From NCBI GenBank assembly GCA_030549775.1, contig CM060174.1, forward strand, positions 54,748,707 through 54,812,706: DNA of 64,000 nt. Reading direction: 5' to 3'. A model generated the notes under the pieces. That model was not told the origin of the DNA. It did not search any database and saw only the letters and a program-made list of their open reading frames with translations. Source of the DNA: Tamarix chinensis (lineage: Eukaryota; Streptophyta; Magnoliopsida; Caryophyllales; Tamaricaceae). The translations under genes and the position numbers were made by a program. Positions 1 to 12,639 of this stretch are shown here, piece by piece. Each line of letters starts with the position of its first letter. Position 1 is the first letter of the stretch.

Positions 1-2061
1 AAGATAAGAATAATTACCTAGTTAAAGCTGGAGCTTCAGGTATTTTTGCTATAGATTTGAATGTTACTAATTATACTTCTTCTCTAGTATTAGATGCCGG
101 ATGTGAATCTCACATTTATACAAATGTCTAAGGCCTAAAGGAGATTAGAAGTGTGGAAAAAGGAAAATTGTAGGAACTTTCAATTAGCTTTTCCATTAGG
201 ATTAATTCTAGAACTGAATAATTATTATTATGTACCTACTATAAGCATGAACATCATTTCTATTTCTTATTCGGCGAAGGAGGCTTTCATTTCATCATTA
301 AGAAAAATGGTTTTTCCTTTTACTTGAATGAAGTGTTTTATGGTTATGCCTAAATGGATATGGGATTTATGTTCTAGATCTTGATATGCCTATTTATAAC
401 AGAAATAATAAGAGATTAAAATATAACAATTTGAATTCTACTTACCTATGCCATTGTTTTTTAGGGCATATAAATGAGAACTACATTATGAAGCTCTATA
501 AAGATGGACTTCTACAATCATTTGATTTTGAATCATTTGAAATGTTTGGGGCTTGTTTATTAGGAAAATGGAAAAGTCCCCATTTTCTAGACAGAGTCAA
601 AGGATGAATGAATTATTTGACCTCATACATACTAATGTTTGTGGACTAGTTAGTTCAACTTTAAGAGAAGGGTTTCAGTACTTTATCATGTTTCCTAATG
701 ATTTCAATAGATATGGTTATATTTATCTTACGTAACATAAACATGAATCCTTTAAAAGTTAAAAGAATTTCATAATAAAGTAGAGAACTAGCTTAGAAAA
801 ACTATTAAGTGCTCTTCAATCTCATCGAGGAGGTGAATACTTAAGCTAAGCTTTTGATGACCATCTCAAATGATGTGGATTAGTTTCATAACTTAATCCA
901 TCGGCTACTCCATAGTGGAATGGTTTATTTAAAAGGCAAAATCAAACTTTATTAGATATAGTTCAATTAATGTTGAGTCATACAAATCTTCCAATATCTT
1001 TCTAGGGATATACTATTGAAACTACAACATTCGCACTAACTAGAGCTCCATCAAAAGCAATATAAAAGACTCCATATGAGATATAGACTAGAAAGTTTCC
1101 AATTTTGTCTTTTCTCAAGATTTGGGGTTGTGAAGCATAAGTAAAATTTTTGACCTCAATCAATCTTAAATCCAAATTACAAAAATATTTCTTTCTAAGA
1201 TGTCCTAAAAAAACTAAAGGATATAACTTTTTATAATCGCACCGAGAATAAGGTGTTTATTAGTAGGAATGGAATCTTTCTAGAAATAGAATTTATTTCT
1301 AGAAGAGCTAGTGGGATTAAAATACATCTTGAAGAAATTTAAGAACCACAAGATAATGAGTCCAATATAGTAGAGCCTCAACAGCCTCTACAATCTATTA
1401 TAGAACATGTAGAAGTAGACAACCTTCCACAATGGTTTACAAGGGTGTGTCACAAGCTAGCTAGAGAGATATATGTTTCTCATGACTAATAATTGTGATG
1501 TGTTATTCTTAGATAATGATGAACCCTTAACATATGAAGAAGTAATGATGAGCTCTAACTCTAATAAATGGTTGGATGCCATGAAATCTGAGATAGAATC
1601 TATGAAGAAGTATGAAATTTGGTTGATCCACTTGATTATTGTGAAACTATTGGATGCAAATGGATATTCAAGAAGAAACTTGATAAGGATAGCAACATGG
1701 ATGTCTTTAAGGCATGCCTAGTGGCTAAAGGTTACAAAAAAATTCATGGTACTGACTATAATGAAACCTATTTACCTATTGCTATGCTTAAATCCATTCA
1801 AATTCTTCTAGCAATTGTTTTATTTCATGATTATGAGATATGGAAAATCGATGTCAAAACTACATTCCTTAATGGCTATTTGCAAGAGGATGTGTATATG
1901 ATAAAACCTAAAGGTTTTGGACATCCCGTCATTATTGAAAATATATGCAAGCTCAAGAGATCTTTATATGGCCTTAAGCAAGTATCTTGTAGTTATAATC
2001 ATTGTTTTATTGAAGTAATCAAGGAGTTTGAATTTATTGAATGCAAAGAAGAGTCTCGTGC
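1..2061 (+). pseudogene. Ty1/copia polyprotein, left part (protease to RT), decayed
   Basis: Left portion of a copia polyprotein entering from outside the window. In order I see a protease-like stretch near 85-130 (LDAGCESH, where copia families have an aspartate-Thr/Ser-Gly motif), a GAG-pre-integrase segment at 386-600 (CHCFLGHINE with a later CLLGK), the start of integrase at 600-735 (DLIHTNVCG), and the N-terminal half of reverse transcriptase at 1473-2061 (NKWLDAMKSE, CKWIFKKK, DVKTTFLNGYL, LYGLKQ). Stops and frameshifts break the frame repeatedly, for example near 129 and 736, so it is non-functional. The RT is interrupted after 2061 by another LTR element and resumes at 8745. Gag and the 5' LTR lie upstream of the window. 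The family call is firm; the exact copia lineage is not. Confidence 0.85.
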
Positions 2062-3694
2062 TGGTGTAGCCGTAGCCGTCACGCAATTTAAACCATCTTG
2101 TTGTCAATTGTAGCATTAGTAAATAAGTGAATCATTCTAGGCCGGGAATTGAGAGGGCTCACCTCTATTTAACTAGCTTAAAAATAAAAATTCTAAATAA
2201 CAATAAATAAATAAATAAGAAAAATACTAATGGGGGTTATAAAAATAAAAATAATAAAAGGAATAAATAAAATAAAATAAACTAATAAAAATAATAGGAA
2301 ACTGTAGATATGATAAAGATGCTAGGGAAATCAAAATCCACCACTAGATTGGGTCAAAATATAATATTTATTTCTAAGTCAATATTTAATCATGAGAATG
2401 AGATCGACCAAGTTACACACCAAACGTAGGTCCATACACCTTATATTACTTCCATTAATTAATTAATACGACAACGTGCCAATATTATCCCTATTAAATA
2501 CTAGCAGTATAGCAGCAACAAGCGGCTCCTATATTTAACTAGATTTAATACATTAAGTGTAATTGGAAGGCTATCAATCTAAGTACCCAAACTAGTACAC
2601 AAAGCATGTCTAGCTGTATTTCCTTTCCTTGACCCACACGTATCGAAATGTTTTACTACTTTGATTAGAATCACAAAACTATTAGGTGAATTGTTATCTA
2701 ACCTAGCTGCAATTTATACATATAAATTCTAGTATATTTAGATGGCCACCTAGCAGGCAAATAATCCTACATACTATCACTTATGAGGAAACTAGAACAA
2801 GACATGCACCAAATAAGTTATACTTGACAGAATTATATATATAAATAATAGCAATTAAAATAGAGTCAAGAAAAAATCTCATGAAACAAAGAAAATAAAA
2901 TTATATCTCAAACCCTAATCCAAGGTTTCAATTTATTCCCTAACAATAAATAATCAGCCAGCCATAATTATAGAATTAAGTACATAGAAATATATATCTG
3001 AAATATAAAATAAAAATAGAGAAAGCAATAACCGTAATTATTTTTAGATAAAAGATCAAGAATTTATTCAGATAAAAATTAATTTTATCTGAAATAAATT
3101 CTACCGGGTAAATTTCTTTCCTATTTTTCTGCCTTTTCGGTCGTGGATTTCCGTGTAATATTCTTTTTTTTTCCTTCATCGCCGACTTCTGCCTGCTGTG
3201 CTGCACCTTCTGACGGCTACTGCTCAGCCTCAAAGTCCACGCCTGACTGCTCTTCTGCGTCATCTGTGCGCTGAAGCCTACTCCCCACGTCTGAGCCAAC
3301 GGAAGGCTCGTTCCTCTCAGGGCGACCTGCTGCCCTACTGCTCCTTCTCACCCGAGCCTATGAAGGCTCTCCTTTCTTTCTTTTTTTTTTGTGCGGCGCT
3401 CTGTTCGGCCTTGTTTGGTTTCTTGTTCCGGGCCTTTGGCCATTGGTCCAAAGGTCGAAATATTTTTTTCTTTTATTTAAAAACAATACCTGCAAAATAA
3501 AATTAAATAAATATTAATAAATAATATTTTATTCTAAATTTAGTTAATTACTATCATTTTAGCTCAGATAATAATATTTATGCAATTTTTACCACTTAAG
3601 CATAAAACAATAATTATTCACCTATATTAGTTAAATAAAATACTAAAAACTAAGATTATAAGGGTATAAAATGTGCCAAAATATGAACTTATCA
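2062..3694 (-). repeat. 3' LTR of the nested Athila/Tat-like element
   Basis: This 1633-bp LTR aligns end to end with 7109-8744. The left end reads TGGTGTAGCC against TGTTGTAGCC in the partner, and the right end is TTATCA in both. A GC-rich block (about 3170-3450) sits between long AT-rich stretches. By eye the copies differ at a few percent of sites, more at the first 100 bp. The short ORFs here, for example 2976-3299, are chance frames inside the LTR. Confidence 0.9.
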
Positions 3695-3707
3695 CACCCC
3701 CACACTT
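3695..3707 (-). other. Polypurine tract of the nested element
   Basis: On the - strand this reads AAGTGTGGGGGTG directly before the LTR start TGATAAG. This is the expected place for plus-strand DNA priming and fixes the element's orientation. Confidence 0.75.
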
Positions 3708-5779
3708 AGCTTATTGCTTGTCCTCAAGCAAGTTATTACTCTAAACAAATAAAATTAAATTAACTAGCCACTTTCGTAGGTCTCACGATTGCACTTAGCC
3801 TGTGCAACAAGCCCTTTAAACCCCTAGGTCACCCATCGAGGACTAGTAAGGTCTCGTGAGGGTTTCACAGATGATATACCCACAAAATCACATATAATAA
3901 AAAAAAAATCAAACTAAACCTAATACCCTTAACTATTTTTGTCTCAGAATCTTTTACTTTCATACATCAAGATTAGTAATCAACCAAGATTCAACATTAG
4001 GAAATTTAAAGGATCAATTTCAACATATGGTTCGCACATAAACATGACAGGTATGAACATATCAATATTATGGATGAAAATCTACCACGCCTTAGTCACA
4101 TCAAGATTCATCCTCACTATGGATACCTTCTATATTTTTTTCTCTCTTAGATTCATGCCTATAAATGTATAGAAACACTCATGTATGTGAGATAAGATGA
4201 TAAAGATAACAAACTACTCACATGTATAAATAAAGAAGGCTCATATTTTTGTGGATAAAACCTCATGAAAGATATCAAATACTTGCCAAATGGACCGAAC
4301 CATATGCTTTACTCTTGTGACTACTCTCCATCAGATCAAAGGCTCCTCATCTCAAGAATCAAATAGGACTTACTTATTGGTTGTAGCAGGGTTTAAGGGA
4401 AAGAAGGGTATAGAGTATTTTACGAATGTGGTGCTAAAAAGATCAAGAGCTAGTGGAATCTAATAAGTAGATGAAATATAAGCTCAACTCCACATCAACG
4501 ATCATCTTTCCACCTTCACACCAAAATAAAACATGAATAGAACTTTCTCAACATCATCTCCATAACTCCCTCTCTTCCTTATATCCTAACATTTTTTTTT
4601 GATTTTTTTCATTCTTTTTTTTTTGACAATTAAAATTTTTTTATTTTTAGTTTTTTTTTTCTCCACCAAACATAACCAATCCCTTTTCTTAGCATAAATA
4701 CATATATTTCTTTCACATACACACATACACAACCACTCTTTATATCCATAACAATTTTATTTCCTTCCACTAGCTTTAAGCAAAGGTAAGGACATTAAGG
4801 CCAAAAGATTATCCAATGTGGGTAATGAAGAAAAATATATGATCCTTGTATAGGCTCAAAGGGTTTCTATGGGGTGTACCATCATGTATACACAAATCAA
4901 GTTAAGCTATTTGGTCATGTGATGGAAAATTCCTAAGCTGCCTTTATCATTTTCTCAAGCAGAGCATGTTTTAACTATAAGCTTCGACTAGCACAAGAGT
5001 AAGTTCTAGTAGTCTCTATAGTACATTACAAGATCTATGGCAAATAATTTGATCAAAGCAATTAAACGTATATGAGGTTTACAAAGAAATTTTGAAGCTA
5101 AGAAAAGTAGATGATTTTGTGTAAATTCGCTCAGAAAAAGAAGGTACATGTGGTTCAAAAGCTCACTGAGGAATGTGATGAATCTCAACATGCCATGTCG
5201 GTGGTTAGAAAATCATACATGTTTTTTTCTCCATTCATATGTAGACATGTAGATATGTGTTCCCTATATCGAAATTACAAAAAATCTCCACTTGCTTTAT
5301 CTCGATATTATGATCATTTTTTCATTAGATTTCAAAGATATATTCCTCATTGACTAGTTAAAGCCCCTACGACTCTAAAAATACTAAACACTCTAAAAAC
5401 TCTCTAAAAAAATTTATTTTCTCTTTTTTTTTTGCGAAAACATAAAACACACACACACCCACACTTAAATCACACATTATCCTTAATGTGTAAACAACTA
5501 GGGAAACATGTAATTTTAAGTATGGAGAAAACAAACTAAATAAATAAATAAATAATTAGAGGATAGAAAACTCCCTTATGACATTGGGTTGCCTCCCAAG
5601 CAGCACTTATTTTTATGTCTTCAGCCTAACATGATCTTGATTTTCTCATTCAAGGTGGATACATCCCCTTGAGAGCTGCTTCACCAAATCCTTCCTCATG
5701 ATGATTATCTTTATCCTACATGAAAGAGAAAGACAAAATATTAGGTTTAATGAAAGATTTGATCCAGCAAGAATGTAAC
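3708..5779 (-). other. Non-coding interior of the nested element
   Basis: Two kilobases between the polypurine tract and the gag-like frame. I see no pol motif on either strand. It contains T-rich runs (about 4590-4660) and a conserved string TTGGGTTGCCTCCCAAGCAG at 5584-5603 just past the end of the gag-like frame. In an autonomous relative pol would lie here, so this is either a replaced or a deleted pol region. Confidence 0.6.
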
Positions 5780-6934
5780 TTACCTAGCATGGAATTTAAG
5801 CTCGTGTGTAAAGAGATAATGTTTTACCCCATGTCCATGTATCGTGGATCTATCTATCGAAGGAACATATTTTCCCATCTCAAAATCTTTAAAAAAATCC
5901 TTCCAACATAACCTATCCTTTAGAGCATTACGCTTCTTATTAAATGCATCCAAGATGATTTGATTACTCTCTTCACTCTTGAATCCATACAACCTGCTAA
6001 AAGAGGGAAAATAAGGAGTATGGTTAGCATTAATAAAATCAAAGTGGTTTAAAGGCTTACCTTGTGTCTCATGGTTATCTCCAAGCAAAATTGGGGAATA
6101 AATGTTCAAAGATGGTCTATGGTAGATGAAAGCGATAGTCTTGCCATCCATATACTTCTCTTTGTTCACTTGATCCTCATTTTGATGAGATTCTTCTTCT
6201 AATTTTACGAGCTCTTCTTCCACATGATCTTGCTTTTCAATGTTCTCCATGGGAACCTCCTCAACTAGCTCATCCTTACATTCAGATATGACATCATCAT
6301 ACTCATAACTCTCACTTGAATTCGGAACTGAAGTACTAGAGAGCTCTTTTTGTGCTTTTAATTGATTGATCATGTCAACCATATAACCCATTTGATCCTC
6401 CAGAAATGACATCCTTTCATTTTGTATAATCTGACTTTGCATCAGTTGATTTTGCCCGTTTTTCAATGCTTCAAAAATCTTATCTATTTTTTTTTAACTT
6501 GAGGGTTCTGAAACTGGAGAAGATTCTTGTTGAGGATATTGCTAATATTTTGAAGCTTCATATTCGTGTGTGTAAGGGTCTTGATATGGCACTGAATAAT
6601 GATCATTCATCTCCGATCCAAAGTTGGGTTGATGCCTCATTCCAGAATAGTATGTGCTTGTATAGGGATCATCTCCTTGAAAACCATTGAAAGATTTAGC
6701 ACTGGATTGTGTCTATCCTCCTCCTCTCATAGCTTGTTCATGGTAAGCATATGGATTTCCTTGCGTATGATACACTCCACTTGTATTAATAACTCCAGTT
6801 GCTGTAGCTACCTGCAAAACAAGAGCAGTGAGTTGGTTAAGTTTATCATCAAGATTGCTTGAACTTACCTCATTTACTCTTTCATTAAGCTTCATGCAAA
6901 GTTGTCCATAACCCAAGGATCCTCTCATAGCCAC
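5780..6934 (-). pseudogene. Gag-like protein of the non-autonomous element, broken
   Basis: Two main frames remain: 6934-6713 (73 codons; contains LDDKLNQLTALV) and 6466-5780 (228 codons). The sequence between them also reads as protein-like (repeated Tyr/Pro/Gln, as in PYTSTYYSGM) once stops near 6710 and 6500 are ignored, so they were probably one frame. The 228-codon part starts with a coiled-coil-like stretch (LEDQMGYMVDMINQLKAQ), then a strongly acidic segment (residues about 45-105), then a Phe/Tyr-rich tail ending at a stop. I recognise it only as the kind of gag-like product found in plant Athila/Tat-related non-autonomous elements. No CCHC knuckle is visible. Confidence 0.55.
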
Positions 6935-7085
6935 CTGAAAACACTAATACTTCAAAGGAAAAGGTTAAAAGCAAAACACAACACCCAAAAATCCTAAATA
7001 CCTTAAACAAAACTAAAAGAAAAACACAAACACTAAAAATAAAAACACACTAAAAATACTAGCAAAATAAAGGTGAAGATACCAA

Positions 7086-7103
7086 TCCCCGGCAATGGCG
7101 CCA
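7086..7103 (-). other. Primer binding site, tRNA-Asp
   Basis: The - strand reads TGGCGCCATTGCCGGGGA, complementary to the plant tRNA-Asp(GTC) 3' end with one mismatch by my recollection of that tRNA. It lies 5 bp inside the LTR boundary at 7109, as expected. Confidence 0.85.
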
Positions 7104-7108
7104 AAAAT

Positions 7109-8744
7109 TGTTGTAGCCGTAGCCAACATGCAATTTAATCCCTCTTGTTGTCAATTGTAACATTAGTAAATAAGCGTATCATTCTAGGCCGGGGATTAAG
7201 ATAACTCACCTCTATTTAACTAGCTTAAAAATAAAAGTAAAAATAAAAATCCTAAATAAAAATAAAAAAATAAGAAAATTACTAATGGGGGTTATAAAAA
7301 TAAAAATAATAAAAGTAATAAATAAAATAAAATAAACTAATAAAAATAATAGGAAACCGCAGATATGATAAAGATGCTAGTGAAATCAAAATCCACCACT
7401 AGATTAGGTCAAAATATAATATTTATTTCTAAGTCAATATTTAATCGTGAGAATGAGATCGACCAAGTTTCACACCAAACGCAGGTCCATACACCTTATA
7501 TTACTTCCATTAATTAATTAATACGACAACGTGCCAATATTATCCCTATTAAATACTAGCAGTATAGCAGCAACAAGCGGCTCCTATATTTAACTAGATT
7601 TAATGCATTAAGTGTAATTGGAAGGCTGTCAATCTAAGTACCCAAACTAGTACACAAAGCATGTCTAGCTGTATTTCCTTTCCTTGACCCACACGAATCG
7701 AAACGTTTTACTACTTTGATTAGAATCAAAAAACTTTTAGGTGAATTATTATCTAACCTAGCTGCAATTTATACATATAAATTCTAGTATATTTAGATGG
7801 CCACCTAGCAGGCAAATAATCCTACATATTGTCACTTATGAGGAAACCAGAACAAGACATGCACCAAATAAGTTATACTTGACAGAATTATATATATAAA
7901 CGATAGCAATTAAAATAGAATCAAGAAACAATCTCACGAAACAAAGAAAATAAAATTATATCTCAAACCCTAATCCAGGGTTTCAATTTATTCCCTAACA
8001 ATAAATAATCAGCCAGCCATAATTATAGAATTAAGTACATAGAAATATATATCTGAAATATAAAATAAAAATAGAGAAAGAAATAATCGTAATTATTTTT
8101 AGATAAAAGATCAAGAATTTATTTAGATAAAAATTAATTTTATCTGAAATAAATTCTACCGGGTAAATTTCTTTCCTATTTTTCTGCCTTTTCGGTCGTG
8201 GATTTTCGTACAATATTCTTTTTTTTCCTTCGTCACCAACTTCTGCCTGCTATGCTGCACCTTCTGACAGCTACTGCTCAGCCTCGAAGTTCACGCCTGA
8301 CTGTTCTTCTGCATTGTCCGTGCGCTGAAGCCTGCTACCCGCATCCGAGCCAACAGAAGGCTCGTTCCTCTCAGGGCAATTTGCCGCCCTACTGCTCCTT
8401 CTCTCCTTTCTTTTTTTTTTTCGTGCGGCACTCTGTTTAGCCTTTTTTGGTTTCTTGTTCTAGAACTTTGGGCCTTCGGCCTTTGGCAGTTGGTCCAAAG
8501 GTCGAAATCTTTTTTTCTTCTTTTATTTAAAAATAATACCTGCAAAATAAAATTAAATAAATATTAATAAATAATATTTTATTCTAAATTTACTTAATTA
8601 TTATCATTTTAGCTCAAATAATAATATTTATGCAATTTTTACCACTTAAGCATAAAACAATAATTATTCACCTATATTAGTTAAATAAAACACTAAAAAC
8701 TAAGATTATAAGGGTATAAAATGTGTCAAAATATGAATTTATCA
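7109..8744 (-). repeat. 5' LTR of the nested Athila/Tat-like element
   Basis: Partner of 2062-3694 (1636 bp). It carries the same GC-rich block (about 8200-8500), with small indels and substitutions relative to the left copy. It is followed by the target duplication CGTGC and then by resumed copia RT sequence. Confidence 0.9.
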
Positions 8745-9816
8745 CGTGCTTACAAGAAAATTAGTGGAAGCACATTTTTTTCCTTATTCTTCATGTACAT
8801 TACATACTACTTATTAGAGATGGTATTCTATGCTACATTAAGTGAGGACATGGCTAGGAAATTTATTTTCATTAAAAGATCTAGGCAAGAAAGCCTATAT
8901 TTTAGGGATCAAGATTTATAGAGATAGATCAAGAAAGTTGATTGGATTAAGTCAGTACTTATATTGACGAGAACCTCCATAGGTACAATATGAAAAAAAA
9001 AATCTAAGAGAGGTTTCTTTCCTATGTAACATGGTATAAATCTTAGCAAGACTTAATGTCATCATATATAGGAAGAGTGAGACCGCAATTGTAGAATTCC
9101 ATATGCTTCAGCCATTGATTATATCATGTATTCCATGTTATACACTTGCTTGAATATCTTGTGTGCCATAAGCATGAGAATTAGGTTCCAATATGACCCA
9201 GGTGATAGTCACTAGACTACAATCAAGAACCTTTTAAAGTACTTAAAAAGAACAAAATAAATGTTCTTGGTATGTGGAGGTTAAAAGGATTTGTTTGTAA
9301 GTGGTTACATAGATGAGAGTTTCCAAATAGATAGAGATGATTTTATATCCCAGTCAGGTTACATGTTTTACCTTAATGGAGGAAATGTTTGTTAGAAGAG
9401 TTCAAGATAAGACAGAGATGTTGATTCTACAACAGAAGCTGAGTATATTGGTACTTTAAACATATCAAAAGAAGTAGTGTGGATTAGTAAATTCATCACT
9501 AAAATAGAATTAGTTCCTAGCACCCTGATTCTAGTTTGTTTATACTTTGACAAAAATAGAGCTATTGCATAAGGAGCCAAGGTCTCATCAGAAGACAAAG
9601 CAAATACTTAGGAAATATCACTTCATTTGAGAGATTGTCCAAAAGGATGATGTATATTAATGCAAGGTTTATACATATGCAAATATTGTTGATCCATTCA
9701 CAAAGCCTCTTCCACAACCTAAGTACAAATCCTCTTCTACAACCTAAGTATGAACGTCAAACTAGTTCACAAGGCATTAGGATTGTGCATTCTTGGTCCT
9801 AAGGCAAGTGGGATAC
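8745..9816 (+). pseudogene. Ty1/copia polyprotein, right part (RT to RNase H), decayed
   Basis: Continuation of the copia RT cut at 2061. Recognisable pieces include the RT end (a stretch resembling FSMKDLGEA...YILGIKIYRDRS at 8860-8930), the ASAIGSIMY-type segment near 9105-9150, and RNase H (DFISQSGYMF near 9332-9370; the TTEAEYI segment near 9425-9455). A C-terminal DPFTKPLP motif appears near 9690-9715, followed by a short purine-rich tract at about 9801-9814. Many stops interrupt it. Joined across the insertion, domain order is the canonical copia order PR-IN-RT-RH. Confidence 0.85.
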
Positions 9817-11345
9817 TATTGGAAATATGCCATAGAAATAGTTATAGTTGATGTTTTGTGTTTATATATTTACTAATTATGCTTATTTATAAAATATCAT
9901 TTGATGTTATTTATTTATATTTTTTTATCCCTTTGAGTAAATGTTTTTTATGTTGATAATGGAGTATGTGTCTAGATTGTGGAACTCTACTATATAATAA
10001 ATAAGATTATTAGTCAATAATTGTCCCTAGTCTAGTATCATCTAATTAAGGGATATTAGTGATCATAAGACTAATATGTTGATTGGTTGATGATCATGTT
10101 CCACTGATCATTAATATGAGATATTAAACTAATAACATATATACATGTTATGGAACATGGTATTGGACTGACCCAGTAGAAGGATAATTTATTGAAAATT
10201 GAGTGAAATATCATTAGTGTTCTCCAAATATTATAGTATCCTCCAACCTAAGATCTTCATATATGCAAGTATGATATTCATCATGTATTGACTTTACCAA
10301 ACGTTACCAATATTAAGGGTGTTCATAAATGTAATGGTCATAAATGGTGTTAATCATATAGAGGAGTATAGATGATCAAAATGAGATTTGTCCTCCTCGT
10401 AATATGAAAGAGATATATTTGGGCCTCTCGACAACTATGACTAATGTTAGCATGGTCATGTACAAATGAGGTTTTATTTTTTTAAGGTTATTCTTACTTG
10501 GTGATCAAGAAAGGGGTGATTGAACAAAGCTAGGATAACATGGTTAGTGCTTTCTATTTAATATAAATATTGTATAACAAAAGGATAAATATACTTATTA
10601 TAATAGGTTACATAGAGCTTATGACATTTAAGTAATTTGAGTGGTCATAACGTCTTGCTAGATACCTCTTATGATTTATGGGTCAAAAAGGAGGTTTGCT
10701 CCATTATCAACATTATATGAACCTAGGTTCACACACCAATCAAACTTGATCAGAAATGGATTATAACTAGGTAAGATGAAGTTTTAACATGGTTAACATC
10801 TATTTAAGCAGAAGGTGGTATTAATAGGATTAAACCTAAGGTGGATTTAATTTGATTAAAAGCCTAAGTTTAATGTAACTAAGCTGGGTTAAGGTTTTTA
10901 GTATAAAACCAAGATAGGTTTTTATTATAAGTACACCTTGCTCTCTCTTTTATTAGTGGTGAACTTTCCAATTGTTAAGCTTTGTACTCCTCAAAATTAA
11001 GAGTGAGTTTCTAGTGGCGCTAGCATGCATCCCCATTGATCCAAATTCATTATGTGTGGATGCTAATAGAGGTGCGATATAATTTGTGCTCACTTGCTCA
11101 AATAATATTGAAGTTTAGTGATTAGAGTAATCACGAATCGGAACAAGAATTTGATAATATCATTCTCACCTTCAATTCAAACCAGTTAACCTATTTTGTG
11201 AGAATAGATGGTTCGAACTTAATATAGCATACATTCTTATGTATTTTAGCCTTTGATTTTATTCCATTTTGTTATTTTTGTTAGGCTAAAATCATTTAAT
11301 TTAAGAATTAGTTCCTAAAGGATATATTAAAAGATAAACTCACAT
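9817..11345 (+). repeat. Probable 3' LTR of the outer copia element
   Basis: Starts at ATTGGAAATATGCC, close to the TGTTGGAAATATGCC start usual for this type of copia LTR, right after the purine tract. The segment near 10920-11150 has the promoter/R-like features seen in such LTRs (CTCTCTCTTTTATTAG, then GTGGCGCTAGCATGCAT). The 3' boundary is uncertain; I place it near TTATCA at 11345 because the pattern ends there. The matching 5' LTR is outside the window, so I cannot confirm the ends. Confidence 0.55.
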
Positions 11346-11742
11346 TATCATCCAGTATATGGTTCTATTTAAAAGGCCCTATACCTCAACGTTTTCTCTA
11401 TTAAGTGTCATTTCATCAAAGGTTATATTTTATACACCAATACCAAAGACAATAAAAGTAGTATGCAAAATACTGATGCAATATTGGTATCATAAACATT
11501 GTTTGTTTTTATTTCAATTGACAAAAATACTATATATGAGAAAATATCATGCCATGAGGTCATCCAAGATATATGGGAATTAGATTATTAAACTCTTAAG
11601 GTTCAATTTTTAGCTACAATTTGATTGGTGTCCCTCATGGTGTATCCAAGTTCTTTTTGATAGGATTGGACATAAGTAAAATCTTTCCCCATTCCGATCA
11701 CAACACAAAAAGTGTTTTAACTCATTAATCTAGTGGATAAAT
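11346..11742. other. Unassigned AT-rich spacer
   Basis: About 400 bp between the copia LTR and the next gypsy element. One 74-codon frame (11359-11583) has no recognisable domain, and I see no repeat or RNA structure. Confidence 0.5.
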
Positions 11743-11747
11743 AATGG

Positions 11748-12531
11748 TGACACAAGTCTTCAAAGATTGACAAAGGTTCGTGTGATTGAAAACGAATTAG
11801 GATTGGTGGTTTTCCAATAAGAAGAACAAATAAAACATTCAACCAAGAATTTATGAAGAATTCAACAAGAACTGAACATGAACTCAAAGAACTCAATTTT
11901 GAATGTTGCCTATCTAAGATTACTCCAAGTAGTCTTAGAAAGGATTATTCAATCACAAAGAGAGAGTTAACCAAGTGAATTACTGGTATTATATTTCAAT
12001 ATACGCAACCATCAACATGTTACAATGATTGTCAACATCTTCTCTATATTAGCCTAGGACATTGCTAACTAGCAAACTAATTTAGCCACATGACACATAA
12101 ATGTTTAATTAGCACATAAACTAGTATTAATAATGTATTTATATCCTATATAATACATGAACTGACAAAGAATATTACAAACAAAGTAAGCTAGTTAGTA
12201 CATGAAAAAAAAATAACAAGAATCCTAATCAAAACAATGATGCTGACTTGAAAGGTTGACTAGGCCTTCTTGAATTGTTGAGTTGACTTTCATGCAAAAT
12301 AGCTTCCTTTGTAATAGTTTGCAACACTTGAAAATATTAGGTATACTAAATTCGTAAATGGTTTGATCTTTTTCTTATAAATATGTTATATACCAGCAAG
12401 AAAGGCATAAAGTAACATCATAAAGGTTAGTTATAGTATTATTATCAAAGACACATAATGTGATTGGTTCCATAATCAAGTATGCCAAATCACTATCATC
12501 TTGAAGATCATCTATGGATTCTCCTACATTA
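11748..12531 (-). repeat. 3' LTR of the decayed gypsy element
   Basis: Aligns with 17574-18338 from TGACACAAGTC to the end (CTACATTA here, TTGCATCA in the partner, so the terminal CA is mutated). The copies have drifted far more than those of the chromovirus at 54615-60023, indicating an old insertion. Confidence 0.85.
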
Positions 12532-12639
12532 TTCTTCCAAATTGATAAGAAATTCTCCTTAAATTAACATCACTAAAGTAAGAAGACAAATCACCGACAT
12601 TAAATATCATTGAATCACCACCATATGATTCAAGAAGTT

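Larger units (their letters stand above)
2062..8744 (-). mobile_element. Complete non-autonomous LTR retrotransposon (Athila/Tat-like), nested in copia
   Basis: A 6.68-kb element with two LTRs of about 1.63 kb and the 5-bp duplication CGTGC on both sides (2057-2061 and 8745-8749). It lies on the - strand: the primer site complementary to the tRNA-Asp 3' end is just left of the right LTR, and the purine-rich tract is just right of the left LTR. LTRs begin TGATAAG and end CA in element orientation. The 3.4-kb interior has only a broken gag-like region and no protease, RT, RNase H or integrase, so mobilisation would have needed a partner element. tRNA-Asp priming is known for Athila and Tat lineages, which is why I place it there. 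The interior also holds the string TTGGGTTGCCTCCCAAGCAG (5584-5603), which I recall as common near the 3' end of such plant elements. Confidence 0.9.
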
